Positions 33,231-42,975 of a stretch of 64,000 bases of DNA are shown piece by piece. The translations under genes and the position numbers were made by a program. How positions within the stretch are numbered: position 1 is the first letter of the stretch; every line of letters starts with the position of its first letter. The notes beneath the pieces are model-generated. The model ran no database searches, was not told the origin of the DNA, and saw only the letters and a program-made list of their open reading frames with translations. This DNA comes from Epithemia pelagica (lineage: Eukaryota > Bacillariophyta > Bacillariophyceae > Surirellales > Surirellaceae), in assembly GCA_946965045.2 (NCBI GenBank), contig OX337242.1:2170001-2234000 (forward strand), read 5' to 3'.

Positions 33231-34547
33231 ATGTCCTCCTACGCAAGATCCCTCGAAGAAGTATTCAACAATGTGGAGAAGTCAATGGCAGACTCAGACG
33301 AGGAGCCTGACATCGAAGAGATAGAAACTCCAAAAGCTGTAACGCAGACAACCACTTCAGTGACGTTGGATATGAACCAACCACAGCCAGTGACAAACAA
33401 AAGGCCTGCAGAGCCGGTGGCAAAGAGAGAATCTCCACGGCTCAAGATACAACGTCTATTGGACGAGGCAAAACGGGCGAGACTACAAAAGACCAAGAAA
33501 GGCCCTCCTACAGCACCTCCTTCTCGTGCTCCACCGGTGCCTGTCAGTGCTTCCGCGGCAACAACAAACAAGTCGACAAAAGCCAAACAGTCAAAAGGCA
33601 ATGGCGGAAAAGGCCAAACAAGGGGCAGGAATTTTACAAGCGATGAGACTTGGTATTTGTTGAATCTCATTGCCACTGTTCGTCCGGGTGGTCAAAACGA
33701 TTGGGACCGCATTACCGAAGCCTACAACGAGAAGTTTGGTAACGGTGATGGAGAGCGGCTACGCGACAGAGAGTCCCTCAAACGTCGCTTCAGTGCTCTC
33801 CACGGCAGGAAGATCCCTACTGGGGATCCTGACTGCCCCAAAGACGTTAAAGCTGCGAAGAGACTTGTTCGTTACATCGAATCGCGTTGCGATTCAGGCG
33901 AAGTTGGAGACGAGGAAAACTTCTTGGGTGAGGACCAGATTTTGTTGGACAACCAGGAAGAAACAGAAGATTATGCAGATGGAGACGTGGAAGACGATGC
34001 TTCTTTGGATGAAGAAGAAGCAGCAGCCCAAGAGGAACAAAAACAACCATCCAGCAAGAACCCACGAACTCCAAAAGAAACAAGCAAGCCTGTGGAGGGT
34101 TTGGCTCTGGATTTGGCTGAAAGACTGGAATCAAAACCGCTCCGGTCTGCCACCAAAGGCAGAAAGAAGGTAACAATCGAGGATCCCAAGAAGGACGACG
34201 GCGACATAATGAAATACCTTATTGTGTCGCAGCAGAACCGACAAAATGCAGAGGACAAGGAACGCCGTGAACGCCGTGAAAAGGAAGACCGCGACCGAGA
34301 GGAGCGCCGTGAAAGAGATGAGCGTCGCAAGCGACAAGAAGAACTTCGACAACAGCAAGCCATGCAACAATCCATGGCTATGCAGCAGTCTATGATGCAA
34401 ATGATGATGATGGTGTTTGGACAGCGCCATCCGGTGCAGAACACCCAAACCGTTCAAAATACCCAGACTGTAACGGACGACAACATTCCCAAAGGCAATA
34501 GCGACACCACTACAAAAGAAAACACTGACGAGAACGCAAAGAACTAA
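33231..34547 (+). CDS. Myb/SANT-like DNA-binding protein of the Harbinger-like element (438 aa)
   Basis: A basic, Ala/Pro/Lys-rich N-terminal part leads to a Myb/SANT-type helical domain at about residues 135-225. Its landmarks are FTSDETWYLLNLI, NDWDRITEAYNEKF, SLKRRFSALHGRKIPTGDP and AKRLVRYIESR, the pattern of the domain known as DUF6818 in oomycetes and algae. An acidic stretch follows, then a long charged coiled coil (repeated ERRERR-type heptads) and a Gln/Met-rich end, suggesting oligomerisation. In Harbinger elements such a protein helps bind the ends and brings the transposase into the nucleus. The stop lies 14 bases from the stop of the convergent transposase gene. Confidence 0.8.
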   Translation: MSSYARSLEEVFNNVEKSMADSDEEPDIEEIETPKAVTQTTTSVTLDMNQPQPVTNKRPAEPVAKRESPRLKIQRLLDEAKRARLQKTKKGPPTAPPSRAPPVPVSASAATTNKSTKAKQSKGNGGKGQTRGRNFTSDETWYLLNLIATVRPGGQNDWDRITEAYNEKFGNGDGERLRDRESLKRRFSALHGRKIPTGDPDCPKDVKAAKRLVRYIESRCDSGEVGDEENFLGEDQILLDNQEETEDYADGDVEDDASLDEEEAAAQEEQKQPSSKNPRTPKETSKPVEGLALDLAERLESKPLRSATKGRKKVTIEDPKKDDGDIMKYLIVSQQNRQNAEDKERRERREKEDRDREERRERDERRKRQEELRQQQAMQQSMAMQQSMMQMMMMVFGQRHPVQNTQTVQNTQTVTDDNIPKGNSDTTTKENTDENAKN

Positions 34548-34561
34548 GTAGAATCATTTAA

Positions 34562-35776
34562 CTATAGTAAAGACTTCAATGCATGTAACCATATATTTCT
34601 GTGGCGGCCAAACCAGGGTAGAACGTAGAGGAGATTAGGGTAGAACGTAGAGGAGATTTGGTTAAAGCCGACTGTAGAAGCACGAAAATTGTAGAGCAAG
34701 ACAATGAGAGAGACAATCACTTTTCTCTCACCAAATTCCTCGTACCGAAGACGGTCTTTCAAACGGGGAAAGGAGGCTTGAAGGCCTTGCATCCCCCACT
34801 CGGAAAGCTGTCGGACGGATGTGGCAGCCTTGTGAATCTCACTATCTCTCCGAACTCTTCCCTGTCGGTCTGTGTTTCTCTGGTATGACTTTAGGAGACT
34901 CTCTCGTGCCTCAGAGCCAAAAGCAGAATCAACCACAATTCTTGCTCCACCACAAGCTTGTTCTCGTGCGTTGATATGGTCTAGCTTCTCGTAGGTTTTC
35001 GAGTAGACGGCCATTGTGGAATCGTGCCAGGATCCGGGCGCATTGATATAGCTTGCCCGAATCCTGCCATCGGGTGAGAACACAAACAAGTTGGAAATGT
35101 AATGATCACATTTCCAACCGTTGTAGAACATGCTCTCAAGGTCCGGATTTGCCTCAATAAGCAGTTTTAGGCCATCCATTGCTCCCCACACGTTGGTCAA
35201 CACAGGGTACTTTTCGTTGATGACTCTTTTGAAAGTCGCCACTTCGTCACTTGTAGGCAACTGTACCATTGCGTCCGGATGATCTTTTAGCACAGTGACT
35301 AAGACCCTGCGTCCGAATCTTAGCCATACAGAGACGGGGGTTGCAGTCATACCGAAGATGACCTGCAATGCTGTCGTCGCCCCCCTTGTCCGTGTCCAGG
35401 CTAGAACCAACGCTAGACAAATAGTTGCATTGATCAGCCTTTTCCTGCCAGTCCTCCCCGAACGTGGGAGTCGCCTCATACGGTAGGTGTTGCTTGCAGT
35501 TTGCGGATAGGGCGTCCACTCGTTGAACACAGGAGCAAATAGTTCAAGTAGTTTTTGGAAGGACGCATGATCAAAGCCGCATAATGCAATCAAGGATGAG
35601 TCGTCTTTGCTATTAAACAAGCGGATGAATGCAGAACGTTTTGAATGCTGAAGAGCCAAACGGCCAATTCGTGCGGAGGGACGTCGTTTGAGTTGCTGCA
35701 ACATGCGATGAAGTCGTCTCTGTTTCTTCCTGTGAAGGAGAAGCATAAGAAAGGCAGTTTCCTTATGTTCGTCCAT
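34562..35776 (-). CDS. PIF/Harbinger-type DDE transposase (404 aa)
   Basis: The protein matches the DDE_Tnp_4 pattern. The first Asp is in VWGAMDGLKLLIEAN, the second in RIVVDSAFGSEAR and the Glu in LSEWGMQGLQASFPRL; NLFVFSPDGRIRASYINAPG and GSWHDSTMAVY lie between. The N-terminal about 130 residues include a helix-turn-helix-like segment (INATICLALVLAWTRTRGAT). All three catalytic acids are present and the frame is intact, so the enzyme may be active. I chose ATG 35776; the frame runs slightly further upstream without an ATG. The length is normal for the family. Confidence 0.9.
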   Translation of the reverse strand: MDEHKETAFLMLLLHRKKQRRLHRMLQQLKRRPSARIGRLALQHSKRSAFIRLFNSKDDSSLIALCGFDHASFQKLLELFAPVFNEWTPYPQTASNTYRMRRLPRSGRTGRKRLINATICLALVLAWTRTRGATTALQVIFGMTATPVSVWLRFGRRVLVTVLKDHPDAMVQLPTSDEVATFKRVINEKYPVLTNVWGAMDGLKLLIEANPDLESMFYNGWKCDHYISNLFVFSPDGRIRASYINAPGSWHDSTMAVYSKTYEKLDHINAREQACGGARIVVDSAFGSEARESLLKSYQRNTDRQGRVRRDSEIHKAATSVRQLSEWGMQGLQASFPRLKDRLRYEEFGERKVIVSLIVLLYNFRASTVGFNQISSTFYPNLLYVLPWFGRHRNIWLHALKSLL

Positions 35777-35799
35777 TGTTTTGCCTAATAACAATTCTA

Positions 35800-36380
35800 T
35801 GATCCTAGGACTAAAGCAATCTACATGAGGACGATGGTGGATGATGGTGGATGGAGGTGGAGGATGGTGGACGATTGTTGGATGAATGTTGGATGTTGGA
35901 TGGAGTTCATTAGGGGATAGATGGCATGAAAAAGGTGAAAATGGCGCAAAGCATGAATGTAGACCTTATGCCCTTAGTGTGCTGGCGTGCGCTTTGAGTC
36001 TTACTGGTTTAGGGCTATGACTTTCAGTACCAGTACGTCTTTTAAACTTAACCCCTATTTGTCCTAAATATGATTTGAGATTTACGTCAGATTTACGAAA
36101 ATACATTCAGTAGTCAGTAGACACACATTTTCTCTCTAGCGCGCTACTTGTCCACCTTCCGTCAAATTCGTTCCTCAATGTTCTAGGATCGTTTGATAAT
36201 CGCACCTGAGATCCCGGAAATATGTACAAATAATGTAAATCTAATAGAATTGACTGTTCGTATTGGACTATTGGATGTTGAACCAGGAAGAGAGATAATT
36301 TGGCACGACCCCTGTTTGATCGAATCAAGCACCATGGACCCACTCATAAAATCCATCTGTTTCACAAAAAGGACATCAGA
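35800..36380. other. non-coding stretch with GGATGGTGG-type simple repeat
   Basis: 35828-35905 is a simple-sequence run of gatggtggatgg and gttggatg units inside the transposon's left-transcribed upstream region. The rest to 36380 holds the right end of the element and the upstream region of the Cys-rich gene. No gene seen. Confidence 0.6.
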
Positions 36381-38087
36381 ATGATGATTCGTCTGGATTT
36401 TTCGCTAGTTCTCCTTTTCTATGGTGGAAATCAAGGTTTCTTGGTCCATGTGCAAGCTGATGGTCCGCATAACATTCGAGCCAATCAGGAGAACCTTGGT
36501 ATGAACAAAAGGAACGAGCAAAAGCCTAACAAATGGCGTCGATATCTACGACAGATTCCCGAAGACCAAAGCGAAGAACCATCCATGTCACCTGTGCCAT
36601 CGACATCATCCATTCCATCCTCGCTTCCCACGCTTTCCTCACCGCCATCAAAGTCATCCGTCCCATCCGCATCTTCAATGCCATCGAAAGGAGAAGTGCA
36701 ATGTGGCCCAAACATCTGCAACCCAGGACAAGTGTGCTGTAATGAAAGTTGTGGAATTTGCACGGAACCAGATGGTTTGTGCATTGAAAAATTTTGCAGT
36801 CCAGACAGCAAAGAGACGAAGCAGTCGAGTGGTGAGAGATGTGGCACCACTCTTTGTGAGGAAGGAAAGGTATGCTGCAATGCCAGTTGTGGCATATGCA
36901 TCGATCCAGGTTATTTCTGCACCCAACAGGCATGTGCCCCCGAAGATCAAAGCGAGGAACCATCCATGTCACCTGTGCCATCGACATCCTCCATTCCATC
37001 CTCGTTTCCCTCGCTTTCCTCACCACCATCAAAGTCATCCGTCCCATCCGCATCTTCAATGCCATCGAAACGAGAAGTGCAATGTGGCCCAAACATCTGC
37101 AACCCAGGACAAGTGTGCTGTAATGAAAGTTGTGGAATTTGCACGGAACCAGATGGTTTGTGCATTGAAAAATTTTGCAGTCCAGACAGCAAAGAGACGA
37201 AGCAGTCGAGTGGTGAGAGATGTGGCACCACTCTTTGTGAGGAAGGAAAGGTATGCTGCAATGCCAGTTGTGGCATATGCACCGATCCAGGATATTTCTG
37301 TACCCAACAGGCATGTGCCCCCGAAGATCAAAGCGAGGAACCATCCATGTCACCTGTGCCATCGACATCATCCATTCCATCCTCGTTTCCCTCGCTTTCC
37401 TCACCACCATCAAAGTCATCCGTCCCATCCGCATCTTCAATGCCATCGAAAGGAGAAGTGCAATGTGGCCCAAACATCTGCAACCCAGGACAAGTGTGCT
37501 GTAATGAAAGTTGTGGAATTTGCACGGAACCAGATGGTTTGTGCATTGAAAAATTTTGCAGTCCAGACAGCAAAGAGACGAAGCAGTCGAGTGGTGAGAG
37601 ATGTGGCACCACTCTTTGTGAGGAAGGAAAGGTATGCTGCAATGCCAGTTGTGGCATATGCACCGATCCAGGATATTTCTGTACCCAACAGGCATGTGCC
37701 CCCGAAGATCAAAGCGAGGAACCATCCATGTCACCTGTGCCATCGACATCATCCATTCCATCCTCGTTTCCCTCGCTTTCCTCACCACCATCAAAGTCAT
37801 CCGTCCCATCCGCATCTTCAATGCCATCGAAAGGAGAAGTGCAATGTGGCCCAAACATCTGCAACCCAGGACAAGTGTGCTGTAATGAAAGTTGTGGAAT
37901 TTGCACGGAACCAGATGGTTTGTGCATTGAAAAATTTTGCAGTCCAGACAGCAAAGAGACGAAGCAGTCGAGTGGTGAGAGATGTGGCACCACTCTTTGT
38001 GAGGAAGGAAAGGTATGCTGCAATGCCAGTTGTGGCATATGCACCGATCCAGGATATTTCTGTACCCAAACGGCATGCATTCCTTGA
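36381..38087 (+). CDS. secreted Cys-rich repeat protein, four 127-residue repeats (568 aa)
   Basis: ATG 36381 or the adjacent ATG 36384 opens a signal peptide (MMIRLDFSLVLLFYGGNQG, then FLVHVQA). After a short basic linker come four tandem repeats of exactly 381 bases. Each repeat has a Pro/Ser-rich linker (SPVPSTSSIPSS) and two related Cys modules: CGPNICNPGQVCCNESCGIC with GLCIEKFC, and CGTTLCEEGKVCCNASCGIC with YFCTQQAC. The spacing C-x(4)-C-x(5)-CC-x(3)-C-x(2)-C fits a small disulphide-knotted fold. The protein is probably extracellular or cell-wall associated, with O-glycosylated linkers; the ligand is unknown. The repeats are nearly identical, which points to recent expansion or gene conversion, so copy number may vary between alleles or collapse in assembly. 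Confidence 0.85.
   Translation: MMIRLDFSLVLLFYGGNQGFLVHVQADGPHNIRANQENLGMNKRNEQKPNKWRRYLRQIPEDQSEEPSMSPVPSTSSIPSSLPTLSSPPSKSSVPSASSMPSKGEVQCGPNICNPGQVCCNESCGICTEPDGLCIEKFCSPDSKETKQSSGERCGTTLCEEGKVCCNASCGICIDPGYFCTQQACAPEDQSEEPSMSPVPSTSSIPSSFPSLSSPPSKSSVPSASSMPSKREVQCGPNICNPGQVCCNESCGICTEPDGLCIEKFCSPDSKETKQSSGERCGTTLCEEGKVCCNASCGICTDPGYFCTQQACAPEDQSEEPSMSPVPSTSSIPSSFPSLSSPPSKSSVPSASSMPSKGEVQCGPNICNPGQVCCNESCGICTEPDGLCIEKFCSPDSKETKQSSGERCGTTLCEEGKVCCNASCGICTDPGYFCTQQACAPEDQSEEPSMSPVPSTSSIPSSFPSLSSPPSKSSVPSASSMPSKGEVQCGPNICNPGQVCCNESCGICTEPDGLCIEKFCSPDSKETKQSSGERCGTTLCEEGKVCCNASCGICTDPGYFCTQTACIP
36561..38084 (+). repeat. 4 x 381-bp coding tandem repeat
   Basis: Units begin at 36561, 36942, 37323 and 37704 with gaaga-caaagcga. 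Copies three and four look identical by eye; copies one and two carry a few substitutions (for example a Lys-Gly to Lys-Arg change before the first Cys module of copy two). The period is a multiple of three and keeps the frame. Confidence 0.95.
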
Positions 38088-38197
38088 TATATTTCTTGTG
38101 TCTCCAAGGTTTGTATGAAGAAGTCTGCTGTAGCACAAGCGGTGGGATTTGCGCGGAACCGGGAGACAAGTGTATTCTCAAGAGGTTCGATCTCTAA
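38088..38197 (+). pseudogene. remnant of a ninth Cys module beyond the stop codon
   Basis: After the TGA at 38085, a second frame reads EEVCCSTSGGICAEPGDKC and ends ILKRFDL-stop. It clearly resembles the CC-x(3)-C-x(2)-C half-module but is diverged, and no intron rule joins it to the main frame. Its stop codon lies three bases inside duplication copy B. It is probably the original C-terminus, cut off when the repeat array changed or the duplication junction formed. Confidence 0.6.
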
Positions 38198-39533
38198 GCG
38201 TTCAAGTGAAAGAAAGCGTTATTTTGCCCTGCTTCTATAAAATAATTGTCCTTGTTTCGTGTCCAGATGTTGTCGCTGGTGAACTCAGAGTTATCATAGG
38301 AAGCGAGCGACAACTTGTTTCAACTTCGACAGTTGGTAGTGCGAATGAAGGAGACGCGCGTAACTAAGCTGTGCTCCTACAGCACCGTTGGTCGCCGCAC
38401 CTCGACAAATATCCACCACGTCGATGTGGACATTGTCGATCGCCATGGCCATTATATTGCGCCAGAGATCCTTTGCCACCTCCCATATCCAGTATCTCAA
38501 GTCCGCGTTGACCATATTCGAGGTGCGACTCTAGTACACTCCATCTGCCCCATTTATTCAAACGGCGGCCGCTTCTTACTTGGCCATTTGGAACCTGGCA
38601 ACTGATACCTTCATATCAACAGGAGAGGATATCATCTTCTTCCGGGGAAGTTGTTGTGTTTGATGGGTCGCCCAATTAGTTCGTGCCATTGAACTCAATT
38701 TCCATCTCTCACATAAGTAAGTTCTCTTCAATATCTGTTATTCTTTAATTATGGTCACCGCTGGAAATTATCATCGAACCAAGACGTAGCAAAAGGTAAC
38801 GGGTAGACTAGAGGTAGATGTAAAAGTAGAGGGTCTATTGCAGAAGCTTGAACTACATCTCGTTACGGGATTCGGGATGCCATTCGAGTTGTCTCATTCG
38901 TTTCGCAAGAAGAAGTCACCACATTGATTTGCATAGTGGCGTTTGTCCTGAAGAAGAGTGTTGTGGTAAGTAGCAAAAAGATGTGGAATTACGAACAACC
39001 GAAGAAACCAGCCAGCCCATTGATGATTTTGGTCAGTCCTAGGTAGCGACTAGCGACGCCCCTCGGGATGTCAAACTAGTGAAGGTTTCCGTCGGCGGCC
39101 AAGGCAGTGTGGAAAACAGGCTCACCTCCCATCGGGTGTTGGTTTTGAACACGGGCGCACACTACACTGTTTCGGCGGATGGAAAGGATCCAGTGGTGGC
39201 ACTCGTAATCGATATAAACGCTTTGATATGGCCGACCAGCCACCCATCACACATATGATGAAGAATGCACGCTATTGAATCATCCTCTCTAGATCGAACA
39301 GAGAATTTGTGATATTATCCAAACTATCTCGTCCGATTGCCTGAGTACTCCTAGCTAGCGTAGTAGGGAGAATAGTGCGAAATGGACACGACGTAGACGT
39401 TAGACGTTACTCCAGTTACGCGTTGGCGTTGGGCGGTGTACTTCCGAGTTCGAATTTACGATCCGGAATCCGGAAGCCAATGCCACCAAGAGTCGCGAGA
39501 TTCACAAATCCAAAAGCAGGGCGAAGAAAAGAA
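38198..39533. other. upstream region of the membrane-protein gene, copy B
   Basis: Same content as 24568-25912, without the 8-base ggagggtc segment. 38986-39316 is the counterpart of 25365-25695 and is related to 15178-15500. Differences from copy A are very few across this stretch. Confidence 0.5.
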
Positions 39534-40598
39534 ATGTTTTCGTGGTGCAAGTTGACACTCAATCTATTGCTTCTTTGCTGCGCGTTTCTTCGGACCCTAT
39601 ATGCGTTGGATGAGCAGGTGATGGAGGACCATAGATTTTTGAAGGGGCGAAGCCGAGGATCCTACAGTAGCCGATCGTCATCCTATTCATCTCGTTCGTA
39701 TTCTTCTTCCTCATCGTCGGGTTCAGACTCTGATGATATTATTGTGGTTTTTGTTATTCTGATTATCGCCTTGGCGGTGCTCTGTTTTGTGATATATGCT
39801 TGTCAGAAACAATCGTCAACCGAAGCTTTTTACAAGGCTCTTACGAATGCCAAGGATATTGTCAAAAAGAGTTCGACGCAGTATAGCGCTATTCTCACGC
39901 AAGATAGTTCAGTTGGCACGGAAGCAAGAGACAAGAGCACATCTCCAACGAGTGGCAAGTATCACTGCAGATACTTTGAAGATGGAAAATACTTGAATGC
40001 CGAGACAACTTTCAAATTTACGCCTTCCGAAGATGGAAATGGCTGGAACATTACAGGTTATGGACGCGATGACGATGGCGGCTTCACTATCACTGAAGGG
40101 TTTGTCTCTTCTTCCTCCGGGGAGGCCACCCAGGAAGCCGGACTTCCATTGTCAGGGAAGACCATGAATGCGTACTGGGTGGAGAAGGCATTGGACGCTC
40201 CGTCGTTTTTAGTTTTGAACACGGGCACGTTTCAATTTGAAGACAACACATTTACGGGAGGCTGGAAAGCCTGCAATGGCAAGCAAAGTCGCTACCTTGG
40301 GTTTCATTTGGTGGACCCTGAACGGCCACCTGCTCGCGAAAGCGCTCGTGACGAAAACAGCAAGTCAACAGATGCACCAGGCCTGGTGGAGGCAATGCGA
40401 GTGGCAGTGAATCGCAAAAACGAAGAACAACAAGGGAACCTTGCAAAAGACAATGACATCTTTATCCCTGAACCTTTTCGAAATCAAGGTCACAACATGT
40501 CTGTCAATACTGTGGGCCCATCACAACGACAAGATCAATCTGAAACACCAATGCACACGTCTGCCAACTACCAACTTCTTGGTAATTCATCAACGTAA
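39534..40598 (+). CDS. signal-peptide, single-pass membrane protein with beta-rich domain, copy B (354 aa)
   Basis: Same architecture as the gene at 25913: signal peptide, Ser/Tyr/Arg-rich stalk, one membrane helix and a beta-rich domain. It is identical through the first about 290 residues counted from the longer frame. It then differs at seven positions, for instance CNGKQSRYLG against CNGRQSLYLG, and GHNMSVN against GHDMTVN. The uneven spread of differences suggests that the left part was homogenised by gene conversion. Both copies are intact, so both may be expressed. Confidence 0.8.
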   Translation: MFSWCKLTLNLLLLCCAFLRTLYALDEQVMEDHRFLKGRSRGSYSSRSSSYSSRSYSSSSSSGSDSDDIIVVFVILIIALAVLCFVIYACQKQSSTEAFYKALTNAKDIVKKSSTQYSAILTQDSSVGTEARDKSTSPTSGKYHCRYFEDGKYLNAETTFKFTPSEDGNGWNITGYGRDDDGGFTITEGFVSSSSGEATQEAGLPLSGKTMNAYWVEKALDAPSFLVLNTGTFQFEDNTFTGGWKACNGKQSRYLGFHLVDPERPPARESARDENSKSTDAPGLVEAMRVAVNRKNEEQQGNLAKDNDIFIPEPFRNQGHNMSVNTVGPSQRQDQSETPMHTSANYQLLGNSST

Positions 40599-41250
40599 TG
40601 TGGTACTCATCCAGAAACACAAACAAGGATGTTTCGAATTATTCGAAGTCCCTCTTCATTCATACACCGTAGACGATTGTGCTAGAAATTGGTCTGTTCA
40701 GAAGAAACAATTGCTCGTGGATAAAACGTTGGACATACATGGTTGTCATTCCTAAAACCTCAATCTTCATTTCAACAAACTTCTTTAAGGCAACTTCACT
40801 CGTATTTAGGGGTAGGGAACATAGGGTAATAGAAGTGTGGCAGACCGTCAGAAGAAATGGCAAGGCTCCACGCTAAGCACACCCGCGTCAGTTGATGGCG
40901 TCTTGCACCATTACAGGCCAGCTCTGGGGACGTTTACCGAAATTCGGGATATGACATAGAGTACTAGCTTGGTTCTCGCCCCATGCTGTGAATAGGAGAT
41001 AGCACCAGTGGACCCATTGAGTATTCGCCGTGGGCCACAACATGCATGGGTCCCGTAGTCCCGTAGAGTTTCAAAAGCGGGCGGACCGCGCTGTGAGATC
41101 GGCGTACGCGTCACATTTGGCCCGTCCGGCAAGTGTCACAGCCCCTGGCCAATGCGTGCCACAGCAAAACACAACACATCCTTTGGATTCCATTCACAAC
41201 AAAGTCACAACAAAGAGACACACCATTACTTCCAAACGCCGTTTCTTCCA
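40599..41250. other. intergenic region between the two duplicated genes, copy B
   Basis: No gene. This is the most diverged part of the duplication: copy B carries an extra segment near 40760-40800 (cttcatttcaacaaacttct) and several substitutions relative to 26978-27582. It must contain the promoter of the 574-aa gene. Confidence 0.5.
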
Positions 41251-42975
41251 ATGTTGTCATTTCAATACAAAGGAAATACGTCGCAAGGAGCATGGAACAA
41301 CCGAAGGGGTGTTGCCACAGGTGGCGGGACTAGAGATCAAGCCCCTTTCATCTCTTCCAAGACCAGTCGAATGCGAACTTGGGAAGATGCCATGAGCAAT
41401 CAAAAGCACAGCATCTTTTCCCAAATCGAAGAAGAATTTGTCCACTCCCAATCCTCGACCAATCGAACGCAAGTGATGGAAGATACATTGGGTAATCACA
41501 GAAACGACCAGCAGTATTCCCAAAGACAAGGGCGCCGCCAGAAACAGCAAAGCGACCAAGATTCCATGTTGCTAAAGCGTTCAATGCCCTTCTCGGAGCA
41601 TCAACCACAAAAGAAACAAGCCATATCCCGAGATAGTACCAGCACAATGGTTTATCCACCCGTCTCACCACAACCCTGGAAATCCAACGCGAACCAGGGA
41701 ATGTCACAACCCATGGCCCTACCTACCCAGTACCGGCTTCACCGTGCTGCGCCAAGCAGTCACATAATGAAGCAGCAGCAACCGCATACAGTCGGGGAAG
41801 GACAACATACAGTCGGGGAAGGAGAAGCGGTGATCGATTGTCAAGTCGTTGATCTTCCTTGTTGCATCGCATCCAAATTGTCACAGGTTCGACCTCAGGA
41901 CTACTTCTACCCGCGCTGTACAGGAACAGAAGATGGCTTTGAGCTCATCATGCATATTCAAAGCAGGCAGGGATTACAGGAATTCTTGAATCAAGTGGCA
42001 AGAGAGGACGCATCCACCACCACACCCTCAGGCAAGGACGATTCATCCAGCCGATTGATTCATCAAATGAAAGCCGCCTTGGACCGTACAGGTCCCAGCA
42101 TCGAAGCGTCTATAGAAACATTGAAAACAGCGCTAAAAACAGCCACGGAAGCAAAGTCCATGTGGGAGTCGGCTCATAGGGTTGTCTCTGTGTTCTTGCC
42201 TCCTCACCGCCAAAAGACTACCAATCCTCCTTCCGAGCAGTGCTGCTACAACAAGCACCCTGCAACACTCCGGTCAAAAGAAATACAAGGCTTAGGGTAC
42301 GAATCCACGTTTGCTCGGCCAAATCATTTGTCTGAGGAAGAGGATGCTAAAGAGCAAGAATTCACCAAGCCACCCAACCATCTCACAAATGGCGATACTG
42401 CGCATGAGGCTTCAAGACACAAACACCAGAAAATGACTTCTCTAGCAAGTCACAGAGAAATGAAGCGGTCGTCAAGTCGACATCGGCTCAACGAGAAGAA
42501 CAACAAGGATACTTCTACCCTGGTCAAGACAGAAGTGACAAAGCACAGTAGCAAGAAAAATTCTGAGGGAGTGTCGGCTATACGAGACCTGGTAAAAGGT
42601 TGCAACTTTGCAAGAGATACTCCTCAAACCCTTCAGAACAAGCTCCAGTTGCGATCAGTCCAAGAAGTTCTGTTCATACAAGATAAAGAAACGTTGCTGT
42701 GTGTTTTGCGTGTCATGCAAAAAGAAAAATACATTGAACAACCAGCCCTTGCATCTCATCTGCAAGATCTGCTCGACGAGGAGAGCTTCTTCGCGGAAAA
42801 CAAGTTCTTCACCAACAAAATCCTGTGCTGGAAACATTACAACTTGGAAACCCTTCAATGGTTGGTAGTGCTGTATTTGTGCCTGGACCATGGGACCGCG
42901 GTGCCAAAATCCAAAACGGGTCGCACCCTGCGCTTCAAACCATCTGGAATTGTAGCCACACGTCCATGGGTATAA
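41251..42975 (+). CDS. hypothetical protein, 574 aa, copy B
   Basis: Counterpart of the gene at 27583, same length and start (MLSFQYKGNTSQG). Differences seen are Leu to Ala and Ser to Arg near residues 14-20, Met to Ile, Ser to Pro, Tyr to Phe and Met to Thr. No domain is recognised; the disordered Gln-rich N-terminus and helical C-terminus are the same. Two intact copies with so few changes indicate a young duplication. Confidence 0.75.
   Translation: MLSFQYKGNTSQGAWNNRRGVATGGGTRDQAPFISSKTSRMRTWEDAMSNQKHSIFSQIEEEFVHSQSSTNRTQVMEDTLGNHRNDQQYSQRQGRRQKQQSDQDSMLLKRSMPFSEHQPQKKQAISRDSTSTMVYPPVSPQPWKSNANQGMSQPMALPTQYRLHRAAPSSHIMKQQQPHTVGEGQHTVGEGEAVIDCQVVDLPCCIASKLSQVRPQDYFYPRCTGTEDGFELIMHIQSRQGLQEFLNQVAREDASTTTPSGKDDSSSRLIHQMKAALDRTGPSIEASIETLKTALKTATEAKSMWESAHRVVSVFLPPHRQKTTNPPSEQCCYNKHPATLRSKEIQGLGYESTFARPNHLSEEEDAKEQEFTKPPNHLTNGDTAHEASRHKHQKMTSLASHREMKRSSSRHRLNEKNNKDTSTLVKTEVTKHSSKKNSEGVSAIRDLVKGCNFARDTPQTLQNKLQLRSVQEVLFIQDKETLLCVLRVMQKEKYIEQPALASHLQDLLDEESFFAENKFFTNKILCWKHYNLETLQWLVVLYLCLDHGTAVPKSKTGRTLRFKPSGIVATRPWV

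Larger units (their letters stand above)
32874..36112. mobile_element. PIF/Harbinger-like DNA transposon with two convergent genes
   Basis: The pair of a Myb/SANT-like DNA-binding gene (33231, plus) and a DDE transposase gene (35776, minus) is the hallmark of PIF/Harbinger elements. An 11-base perfect inverted repeat, ctactgaatgt at 32873-32883 and acattcagtag at 36103-36113, brackets both genes. Weaker similarity continues inward (aaatcata-ttta at similar distance from each end). Taking the element as 32874-36112 leaves the 3-base direct repeat GTC on both sides, the right length for this superfamily although it usually prefers TWA-type sites. Both genes are intact. The ends need comparison with other copies. 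Confidence 0.6.

Noticed and set aside
36526-38181. Long minus-strand and alternative plus-strand frames across the Cys-rich gene (up to 551 codons)
   Set aside because: They exist only because the 381-bp repeat is a multiple of three and lacks stops in those frames; they show no domain pattern, and the signal peptide and Cys spacing identify the true frame.
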